Source of the DNA: Acanthaster planci
Taxonomy: Eukaryota > Echinodermata > Asteroidea > Valvatida > Acanthasteridae
Reading direction: 5' to 3'
Assembly (NCBI RefSeq): GCF_001949145.1
Contig: NW_019091478.1
Coordinates: 621,746 to 685,745 of the forward strand
DNA length: 64,000 nt
Under the pieces are notes generated by a model. It saw only the letters and a program-made list of their open reading frames with translations, ran no database searches and was not told the DNA's origin. The translations under genes and the position numbers were made by a program. Within the stretch, counting starts at the first letter, position 1, and every line of letters begins with the position of its first letter. Shown piece after piece: positions 11,398 to 23,300 of the stretch.

Positions 11398-14300
11398 CTG
11401 CCGTAGGATCAGTGCAGTGTTAAACTTTCAGTGTGGTCAGAGGTTCCACTCCCACTTAAAGCACCTTTAAAAAAGATTTTCTGATGGAAATGTACATTTT
11501 ACAACAAAAGAAACCTTTAAAGTGTGCAACAGCAAATTCCAACACACGTACACTCACTGCATATGGTTGTAAACTTGGGCAGACTACACATGGATAAAAC
11601 TGGGATACACAAACGTCCACCGACTCAATCTAACTTAACAAAGATGGCCGTGAACGTCTTGGTCCAGATTGGGCAATAAAGAGTTAGCTAATGTTGAATA
11701 ACAATCAGGTTCAGAGCATAAAACTAAGCCTAAAAATGATTGGACAAAGATGTACTAGCGAAGTCATCTTCCATTTCATCAGACATATTGCAGGACCATG
11801 AGAACGCACTCTCACGGTTTAATCATGATTTGTAAGCACAGAGTAGAATCGCAAACCACCTATATGTTTCCTCATTACATTTTGTCTGACCACATCAAAA
11901 TACCAAGAGACATGTATACTTCATGCTATGTTGGTCGCCAAATCCGAAACTGCTCGAGTGCTCTGCTTGGTGTGCATTTACCTTGATCCCCAGGACCACT
12001 GGGCTGCAGAACTCATCCAAGAACTCCTGATCCAGTGTCTCCTTGCAACCTTGGCGCCTCCACCCATCCAGGGCGACCCCTCCATCGAAGTTGACGAAGC
12101 AGAGCCGCACGGTGAACTCCGTCAGGGGTCGCATGAAGCCGGGCCCTCCAGCCATCACCTGGGAAAAGGGACATGTTGAGTTGGTTAAACAATAAGAGCA
12201 AATACGGTCAGAAGGCAAGCTTTTTTAAGCAAAATATTGCCATCAACAATGCTGTTAACACAGCATGAAATTTAACACTGAATGAAATTTAGAATGGTCG
12301 GCAGTATAGGTTAAAGGTGAGGGTTACTTTTTTTATTATTTCACTCAAAATATTGTGTCAAGGGAAAAATTGAAAACATGCACCAGTGAGAATAAAATGA
12401 GGAATTTTCTCTTCATCTTTATTTCTGTAATTGTTATTATTTAGGATCAGTACATTTATAATGCAACAAATAAAAAATATGTTGGCCTGAGTTAAATATA
12501 TATAGGAATGCTTCTTCATGTATAGACAACGTGTACTCATTCTGTAACATCCAAGACAGGACTATAGGCCTCTACCGCGGAAGCCTGGACAAGGCCTGCT
12601 CTGGCTGGCTCAGCCAAGCCTAGTCCCTAAGCTCTTGTCACTGGTAAGGCCAACCCACCCAAGCCAGGCCAAGTGTCTACCTGAGGGTTTCTAAGGAAGA
12701 ACTGGGTGGAGGTTATAATGAGGGGATTGCGGGTGTTAGGGGAGAGATCAAAATTCAATCTGAAAAATCAGTGGGGAGGGGGGAGGACTCCTGTTCGGTT
12801 TTCCTCCCCTAGAGGCCTGTACCCTTTTCTGGACCACCCCTACCACATGTAGACTCCAGGCCTTTCCGCACTAGAATGTCCATCCCCTGGGTTAACTCGA
12901 ACAGCATCCCGGAGCGAGTTCGCCCTTGGCATAGGCACAAGCGATTCTCACTCAAGTTTTCAAACTTTGGGGAGGCTTCGTCAAGTCCATCAGCAGGCAC
13001 CTTCCACAGTGGTTTAACCTGCTTTCTCCACAAAGTTTATAGCATGATGCCGAGTTCTTCATTGCTGAATTTTTATTATCAGTATGAGAAATAAATTTGA
13101 AATGCGACAATACTTGCCTCAGTTACAAGTGTAAAACATGGCTCCGGGCCCCTCGCGAGATTTGTTATTGTGGGAAAAGGCCTTTATGTGGCTCAACCCA
13201 GCTCAATCCAGCCTGGCCAGGAAAGACCAATCTAACCCAGTTATGTATGCACCTTGATTAGTTTCCAGATAAGAGCGCCCCATGAATCCATATTGTTAAC
13301 TACATGTACCGACTACTGAAGGTAAAACTAGCGTGTTCTCACCAAAATCAATACATGTGACAAAACATGACAAGCTTTCAACAAGCACTAAATATTAAAC
13401 CACAGCAAGATCAAAGGGTGGAAACACATGGAGAATGACACATATGAAGACCTATGAAGACCTAGCGTGTTCTCACCAAAATCAATACATGTGACAAAAC
13501 ATGACAAGCTGTCAACGAGCACTAAATATTAAACCACAGCGAGATCAAAGGGTGGAAACACATGGAGAGTGACACATATGAAGACGTCATAACTCACTAC
13601 CACATCGGCTTCTTTGAAGAGTGCCTCGCACATTTGCTCGCAGGTCAGTATACCTCGAGCCTCGAGTACAGGACGCAGGATCTCAAAGTCAGGGAAAATG
13701 TAGTAGCCAGCAACGGGAAGGATAGCTTGGACGCCGCATCTGGTCAACTCTCTGGATAGCAAGAACCATTTTGTTTTCAAACTCGCAATAACATTACTTT
13801 ATTACATTTCCTTTCTGCGCACAGTTCCCTGTTCCAAAACACCTTTGATCTTACCTGTGACAAAATTTGGCCAGGGCTCCCATGATGCATCTGCATCCCT
13901 TCAGGTACTCTTTTGTCTCATCGCCCAGCTTGAAAAGCTGAAAATACAATGGAGCCACAAAAATCAGACACGATATATATTTTTCGCTTAACCCATTCAC
14001 TCTGGAAACTAACACGAGAAGTGAAACAACCACTCCACAGTTCTGAAACACTGCCGGCTTCTGACTTATCTCTTTTAGAAAGCATTCGGGGCAACGGCTG
14101 GCACACCTCCAGGAATTTCTCAGCCCAGAGAGCTGGATCACGTTCTAACATTGCCGGGATGTCTTTCCATGAAACTTCTTGACTTCCCACCAGTGCCATA
14201 TTTCTTGTTAGACTGTAAACTGGCGGGATTAAGGTTATAAATAAAACCATCTCCATCAATTGTTTAACAGCTGGTCAGAATTCATAAAGAGTGTACAATA

Positions 14301-17300
14301 TGCTTATCGATTAGGTTTTCCTCTTCATGCACACTTTACCAAGATGAGACTGTTCATCTGATGACAAGGATATCACACTGAGCATCCTTATCATGGGCTC
14401 TGAGCTGGACCAACAGAGGGCACAATGTTCTTAGCAACAGAGGTTCTTTTGGTAGGAACTGGTAGGAGCTGGCTCACTAACAACTATGAAATGCATACAT
14501 TGCAGTCGCATCATTGCCAACAAAATGAGCACTCCCGACCAACATGGCTCTTTTCAAGTATCAGTTTAAAAGCTCTCTCTAGAACTACACTTTTCACAGA
14601 TTTTTTCCCCCTGAGTTTGAAGGAGCTTGTCATCACCAGTTGGCAGTGCTTGCAAGTATCAACACTATACCTACATGGATGGCAGCGTGTTGAACGGGCG
14701 CCGCAGCACACGAGTGGGTGTGACTGGACGCGCTGCACACCGTCTTGTATAGCGCCACCAGTTCCTTAGGGTAAATGCTGTAGCCGCACTGCATCCAGAA
14801 AAAAAAACCAAAAAAACACAAGACGAAATGTGATTGGGGTTGGGAGAAGGGGATAGGGGGGCTGACAAGTTCTGCTTGTGGCTTCCTTTTTTCTATCGTA
14901 ACTGCCTTGGCTGTGGATTTGGGTTAAGTGTTCACCGAATCGGTGTAACGACAATAAATCTAGCGTCATCCAAACCTAACGTGTCCATCAGCCGGGTATA
15001 ACGAGTTATGGCAAAACAAAAGCCATCATAATGCACAAGCACCCCATCCCCTAGTCTCAGGCCATGGGATGGGTCTGGTCACACCAATTTCAATCCAACA
15101 TCTACAGAGAGGAAATTTGTCTAGGCTACATGTGTAACCAAACCATGGTGACAATAAAAGAGGCAATAAAAGAGTTGGGCAATGTCACGCCAGAAGTATA
15201 ACTTGGGTCTCGCTGCTACTTGCATATCACAGGTAATTCCTTGATGGAAAAGAGCTTTTTGACAAAGCACAGTGGAAATAGTAAGCAGCGCCACTAACTT
15301 TAATTCCACTGCCATATTTAGTACATTTGGGGGGGACACTGGTAAATGATCAAGATTACTAATGAGGTTGGTGCAGCATGACAAACTTTCCACTTTCATG
15401 TGGAGATACATGTACTCAGCTACATACTGTAGATGTTCTTTCAGAAGTGTATCTATTTTACTGAACCACACTTACATGAACCTTTTAAACCTTACCCCAT
15501 TGGTCAATCCCAAAGCACAATGCTTCTTAGTATTCCAGTACTGGCATGTTTTACGTTTAATCTCTGGCAAGTTGAACTCTTATGCTGCTTCGAAGTTTTA
15601 AACCAACTTTTGAAAAGTTTCCAGTGTCTGTCGCATAAGGACTGCGATATAAAATCAATTAAGCTTGCCTGAAAGCCAACTCACCCGCCAACCTCCCGCA
15701 CTGAAACACTTGGAGAGGCCGCTGGAAATGATGGTGCCTTCCGGATAATACTGTAAGATGATGGCCAATGAATAAGCAATTAAGTATTAGGTAAGGCATA
15801 CAACTGGACAAAATTACACAGGGTTGATATGAACAGAGAGACATCCGACTTTTTTTTAATCCCACTGCTGACACCATTCTGGTTGGCCACGATAATGGAG
15901 ATAATATGAGATAACTGGAGGCCAGGTGACTCACAGTTATACTTAAAATGTCTGAAAATCAAACCATAATAATTTCACTTTGTCTCTTTATCACAGCTTT
16001 TTTGCCAGACATCTACGACTTCCAGCTAGCAAACTACACGTAGATTGCTTTGATAGCCTATATAATTCCCATGGACAGAAATCAGGATGTATGCCGGCCC
16101 AAGAAATCATCTGGAGATGTTCTCCAATGTGAGTTGGGGTTTCACTGAATTTTTAATTTTCATGTTGTATTATTTAAGGATCCTCTGACTGTGAAAGGAT
16201 TCAGGAATAACAAGCGTTCTTCATCTTGTTTTTTCTCCTCACCTTTGCCAGACTCAGAAAATCTCCCTGGTATTGTGTGTGTCCGTATATCTCATCGCTC
16301 AGAACGACCACATTGTACTTGCGAAGGACACCACTGCAAATGAAGCAAATGTGTTTAAAAGAAATGCAAGGCACTACACCTACGCAACGCTTGCATGCAA
16401 ATCGCATGGTGTGCAAAAACGAGAATAGCAGACAATGATTGATGTTGACACTGTCCTTACAGAAAAGCAAAAATGACTGAACAGAATAAGAACAGATTTG
16501 TTCCACTACAGGGTAGTTTCAACAGTGTACTACGCATCTGTTTACTGACGATTATGACCTGTGTTGCACACGAAGATTTCGGTGAAGTAAAAAAAAAAAT
16601 GGTGTCCAAAAACGGAGATCAATTGTTGCACGTGGACAGGCTCAAAAATGGCAGTTAAAACAATGTTCTGTCTGGCTGCGTGGAACAAATACATGTACAT
16701 GTACATTTTGCATACATATAGCTTGTTTTTACATTTCAAGGCAAACATTTTCAAACTGAAAATTAAGAGTTGTATTTTAGGTCATTGTGGTCAGTTTGCA
16801 GCAGTTTTGTATTTCGTATCTTTAGAAAAAAATGAGGGGGGGCAATAGGGCAAACAGTTGCACTGAAAAAGAAAATTAGAGTAGATGGGTGGGTAAAGTG
16901 ATTTATCTATCTGTTTTTTTCTGTATTTTGTTTGTTGATTGTTGTGGTCGTTACTATTGTTGGTAGTGTGATGTACTATGTCCACACTAAAACACATTAG
17001 GGTGGGATAAAAGGTCAAGTAAGTTAGTGCAAGTGCAATGAGATTTGGTAGCTTGAGCCGAGTGAACCAAAAACCAGCTTTTCAGGGAGGAGCTCAGATT
17101 GTGTAACTTCTGAATCAGCAGGCCTATGTCTCAATTACAAGTGCCCTATAATTAAGACCTATCTTTTTAAAACTGACTTTATGTACGTTGTAACTTAGTA
17201 TTTATACGTGTATTTTATCCTTGTATAAAGGACTCTCAATTTCTTGCATTTTAATTTTGTTAGACTAAATTTGTGAAATTTGATTAACACTTATTCTCAA

Positions 17301-20300
17301 CTGTGTGGCTGATCAGTTTCATGAGAGTCACACATTTCAGATAACAATTACCATAAATATGGCAACCTTTACATTGTGACATTCTCTTTGCACCATGGGA
17401 TTTGTTGACAGAGAAACTGCAATTTTTTAAACTAACATATTATTAATAACACATTATATAAATTATTAATGAAACTATAGAAATTATATACATTTAAAAA
17501 TATATTTTCATTTGAACAATAAATCATTAATTCATGTTTGACCCATTAACTTCCCACATGGATCAACATAATTCTCCATAAATGTAGATTATTCTTCATA
17601 AACACAAATTCATAGAATCTGAAAAATATTCATTAAGAGTAAATTTCAAAGGCTTATAAACAACTGCTCTTAATTGTTTCCATTAAAGGGCAGCTCTTAC
17701 TAAGGGCTGTAAAATTAATGTGATTGGCCAATATGGGAGGATCTAAGTGAGCTGATTTGATTGGTCATAATTGGCTCACTGACATTCTTAATCCAAAACA
17801 GAAATTACTGTCCATGGAAGGGACCACCCATGAGATATTACAATAGAAAACTTTAAAATGTCAGTTTTTGTGAGTGGCTGTTCAAATTCAACACTTGCCG
17901 TGTAAGAAAATGGCTTGATTTCCACAATTTCACATAGTGGAACTGATTGGTTGGAAGGTATACTTCTTCCATGGGACTGTGCATAAAATGCATTGCATCT
18001 TTTTCATCCAATCCCACAATGCATTGTAAATGTCAACCCCCCCAACTAACGATGCTGACAATTTATTACGTTCAACTAGCTGTCTGCAATTCATCACTCT
18101 CTGTCAGTTCCTAAACGAGGAGATATTTGAACAGGTTACAGCCCCAAGATTCTTGCATGTACAAAGAGGTTCCACGCAACATGTTCCCTTCTCCAGCGTT
18201 ACAGCTTTGGTCCCCACCATTCCCAGTTCCAACAATGGAACAGGGAAGCCTGATAACACTGGGGTAGTACTGAGTTTGCTTACTTACATTCCATATCTCC
18301 ACAATACCAGTACCAACAAAATCTTATCACTGTGTAAATTGACACATCAGCCATTCCATGTGGAGGCTTTGTTGTGATCTACCTCTTGATACATGTAAAT
18401 ATAAATTACCTGACATGTATAAAGATAAGGATATGACCTTTTCTTGATACATACCCATCACATGCACAAAGAGGCAGTTTTCAAGTTTACATGTAGGTGA
18501 AATTTGGTTCCTTGAAATCTACATGCACTGCAGCCCTGGAATCAAGCATAACTCAGCTAGATGTCCAACTTTTGTACATGGAGATTTCAAATCATATGCA
18601 TGTAGTATGTCCCTGTGAGGTTTGGTTTGAACTGACAATGTATGGTCACCCTGATGCAACTCTGGTGCTTTTTTCGAGGGGCAAACTCAGCCTCAAGTCC
18701 AGGGATGGAATCCCATGCATATCGCTTAGGTCAAAGAGCACTGATCCTTTCAGGTTGGACTGGCAGCTACGCCACACTAGGCATGCTAGGGGGCACATTG
18801 TTTTAACCATTTGTAAAAATAATGAGCAAGAGATGCTGGCGTGATCTCATGCAACTGCACATTCAGTGAATGCGTACTTGGTAAGCAAAACGGAAATATA
18901 CTTTGGCAAAGCATTGCTTCAAAGTGGGAGGGGGGTGAACATTCAAATCCCAAGTTGTTGATAACGTCATGCCGTAACTGGAGGCAAATACATAAAAATA
19001 CAAGGATCGAAGTACAAAACGGACACTTTGTGTGCACACACAAGTCTATACAAGGCATGCGTTTTTATAACAGGCATAGCTCCTAAGGCTTATCTGTGTG
19101 AAGTACTAATTAAGAGCTTATTTAAGTGCATGCACTCTGCCCTTGACATCCTCTGGTGTGGTTTATTTACAGCACTGAGCCATATAACTAGATATTGTGG
19201 CGACTGACCATGCACCATAAACCTCCCAGGCCCCTCGTCGTCTGTGGAATAGGCTGCCAACAATTTGAACTGCTGTCTCTTTTGAGATTTTGAAAACCAA
19301 CTTAAAAGACTCAGCTTTTTGAAGCATTTAATTTTTAGTTTGAATTTTACTTGGCTTTGTTTTGGGACTGCTTTATTTGTATTTTTTAACAAGCTGTAGA
19401 TTATTCACTGCACAGCGCTCTGTCATGTCAGTGACATAAATAGCTTTTTATTAAAAAATAATTATTATTATTATAAAACCACTCACTTGGATTGCACAGT
19501 TTGTGCACCTGTACATGTCCATGTACATGTGCGGGTACATTGCGCTGTAGTGGGAATTGCACAGTCATGTCTGCAAGGCACCGTGCCAAGAGTGGCACGA
19601 ATACATGTATACTGCAAAGGGTCACCATTGTAACTTTTTCACTGAAGATTACAGAAACAAAATTTATAACCACTACTCCAATGTTGTTCATTCTTGTCTG
19701 CAGATGCCCCTCCCCTTTCACTGGGCTCCGACAGCAAATCTTTACGAGAAAATCCGGTAACTAAACTACATGTAAGGTACAGTGTATTTGCAAGGTTAAA
19801 CACCAAGGTACACGTATGTAAANNNNNNNNNNNNNNNNNNNNNNNNNNNNNNNNNNNNNNNNNNNNNNNNNNNNNNNNNNNNNNNNNNNNNNNNNNNNNN
19901 NNNNNNNNNNNNNNNNNNNNNNNNNNNNNNNNNNNNNNNNNNNNNNNNNNNNNNNNNNNNNNNNNNNNNNNNNNNNNNNNNNNNNNNNNNNNNNNNNNNN
20001 NNNNNNNNNNNNNNNNNNNNNNNNNNNNNNNNNNNNNNNNNNNNNNNNNNNNNNNNNNNNNNNNNNNNNNNNNNNNNNNNNNNNNNNNNNNNNNNNNNNN
20101 NNNNNNNNNNNNNNNNNNNNNNNNNNNNNNNNNNNNNNNNNNNNNNNNNNNNNNNNNNNNNNNNNNNNNNNNNNNNNNNNNNNNNNNNNNNNNNNNNNNN
20201 NNNNNNNNNNNNNNNNNNNNNNNNNNNNNNNNNNNNNNNNNNNNNNNNNNNNTGTAGGACGCAGAAGTCAATTCATACCCCCTCCCCCCTCAAGGCCAGT

Positions 20301-23300
20301 CCAATAATTTCTCAGTGTCCAAGATTAGCTCCCGAGAAACAATGTGTACACATTTATGACATTACCCAAAACATTTAACCAACAGTAAATGGTAAAGTGT
20401 TTATAAACAGTAAATTAAATCTCAATTAAATATTTACTGATGGTGTCCCTACACTGGGCAGATAAAAGATAGGGCACAAGTTTTCCACCTCCATGGTACA
20501 TATGGCATACACGTACATGTACCTGCCATGTGAATAAACTGAATGGCTCATCTTGCTTGCACGTATCATGCATTTTTAAGTATTTCTTCTCTGAGCCTGC
20601 TAGCCACTGCTTTTTCCCATTACTTGTGGTTTATTAACTGAGGGGAGCAAGAGCTATGACAAATCATCAAAGTCAACTACATGTACCTGTACAATTTTTT
20701 TTCGGTCTTTTCACGAAAAGGCAATTTTTTTGATATTACTAGAATAAGACTTTTCGAAAAAAATCGCATTTGAAGTTGGTCTCTCTTTCAAAGTTTCTTC
20801 AAACGCTTATTTCCCCAATATTTATATTTAGCATGCCTTTGACTTCCGTAATGCTACTGCATGAAAGAAGGGGTCTTAAATGACACAAACCTACCAAGTA
20901 ATATTTATGGAAGTCAATTAAACTTGTTTAAGTTTGTAACAAACAAATTCACCTCTTCATGAAAACACTAAAATTCATGTCTATTCATGAAAATGCATCC
21001 TATTTTGCTATAGCACGTTCCAGGTGCAAAATTTTTACATTTGTTTACATTTCCAGAGTAAAATTTGCCCCTTCGTGAAAAGGGCAAAACGATTTGCCCA
21101 TGAATTTGTCCTTTACTACTGAAGCTATGTCTATTGAAGAAAATTTCCCTCTTTGTGAAAATGCAAAATGCGGTTTAGTTGAAATTTGCCCCAGGGAGAT
21201 CATCGTGATTTGGCTGATTTCAGGAGATTTTTGGAAAATTGCACCATGTTGTAGGCACTGCAATTTTGCCCCGAAAAAACATAAGATGGAAAGTCATGAT
21301 TTGGGGCCAAAGTGTCTCTTTGTGAAAACGGTGCCAAAGTGTCCGTCAAATGCTATCAAATTCCAAAATGCCTCTTGGCACTGTGTCTTGTCTTGCATAA
21401 AGGATCATCAAAACAGTTACAGTAAGTAAATGAAAAGTAGACAGGGTGTGACAACCTTGGGAGAATAAACGAGAAAAACTTACCTCAACGCCATCAGCTC
21501 GGCTTCAGAGTAGCTGATACCAGCTAACCATTCGAGGGAAAATGAGCAAACAAAAATGGCATTAACAAATTACCCCCTCCTAAAATATAGTCCTCCCACC
21601 AGTACATACCTCAGTTTGCCGATCATTTGGGTCTAAAGCCCACATATGGGCGGTTTTTCAATAGACGACCAAACTAAGATGTTCCCCCTGTATTTAAAGA
21701 CTTTCCTATTTTCACATGAAATTTTGACTCCCATTTTATTTCCTTGAGGCTCGAACCTGATAGAGTTTGTGCATGGCAGCCACCTTTCCTATAACTGCTT
21801 TTGTTAAGGAGGGATAGCACAAAAGGCCAACTCATGTGTATCTGTGTGGGAAAAAAGGCTTTTACACCAGGATGGCTGCCATGCACGAGGTCTGTACATG
21901 TACATTTATGAGGTCGAGTTTTCACTTTGCAGGGAAAACACAACCTCAGTGTGGGGTGGCGCACAAATACACGAGGCATTTTTAGCATGGCTAGAGGGGT
22001 GCTTCACCATGTGTTGGAATGGTGCAGTGAAGAAAATCTTAGGAAAATATCAATCATCAGCTTTGATTCGACGTTTAAACGGAAAAAGATTTAAGTTGTG
22101 AATGGGAGAGAGCATATAGAGGGATCCCAATACGATGCTTTTAGCGTCAATCTGCGCACTTCCGCATTTGAAAATGAGGCTGTATATGTCAGCTCCAGTT
22201 CTCAATACGATCAGACGATTGAAAGTAAGGAATCAAGACACAAAAGACATAAAGGTATGTTGAATTCAGACTGTTCGGGCTGCAAATTTTGTGGAAGAAT
22301 CTTTCAGGATGACTCGACACGTAAAATCAGAAGAAAAAATAACGGCAATTTACTGCGAACTAACGTACCTGCGATGGTCATGTATCTGCATATGCAGTGG
22401 GCGTGGTTTAAACGGAAGTGGCATCACACTTGCGAACCGGATACTGCATGTACTGTGGGGACTCCACGGGCGCGCGACAAAGTTCAACACAGAGATGTGC
22501 AGACAGAGCAAATGTGAAATCCCTCCATGGTACATTACAAACTGACTGGGGCCTGAGATGGTCATCAACCTGGCCGACAGCATGGCTCGACCCATTATCA
22601 TCCCAAAGCCCTTGATCAATTTTGAGGTAGTTATGCCCCCATCACACTTTCATTCCTTCATAAAAGTGTTCTTTATTGAAATCTTACTGGGGTGTGTGCG
22701 AGCAGTGCAAGTTATAACATCCATTCTTGCCACTTTTTCCCTGGGCTGTTTAAAAGCCGATGATTGGAAGAATCCAGTGAGTTTTCTTCTGTGAATCTGC
22801 AACAATTTGTTCAGTAGTTATTGGACAGCACAATACGCTTATTTTCCGTTAATAGTTTCCTGCCTTTGTTTTTTTTTTTTTTGTGGCGAATGCAATGGCC
22901 TCCGTATTATTAACAAAAGATGCTCCAAATGTACACACTTCAACCGTATCAAATTGCCGTGATTGTGCAGAGGCAGAAGCACAATAGAAGCTCGGGCCAT
23001 TAACAGATAGACTGAGCTGGACCGAAACTGGCAGCATTGTGGGTGAAGTCAGAACCTGACATTCCATAGCATTGGTAGCATAGGGAAATGCTGGGTAAAG
23101 TTGTAACTTCCACTCACTTGGATTATCAGGATTGCAGAAGATCAACAAATGGTTCTTGGAGGCCCCACTCTCCAAAATTGTCTGGGAAATTAACAGAAAA
23201 AGAAAAGAAACAGACACGGAAAAAATTCCTCAGTTTAAAAAATGGACAGCAATGAAACCATTCTTGATCAAAATTTCCAGAAATAGAAATAAACAATTAT

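Noticed and set aside
18030-18844. Two plus-strand frames of 115 codons
   Set aside because: No splice sites or family resemblance; located in an antisense intron.
19639-20271. Long open frames across 19.6-20.3 kb
   Set aside because: They are open only because they run through the N gap.
22098-22517. 139-codon plus-strand frame with CSGCKFCG cysteines
   Set aside because: No known zinc-finger spacing, no homologue I recognise, and it lies in an intron opposite the aminotransferase. Probably chance.
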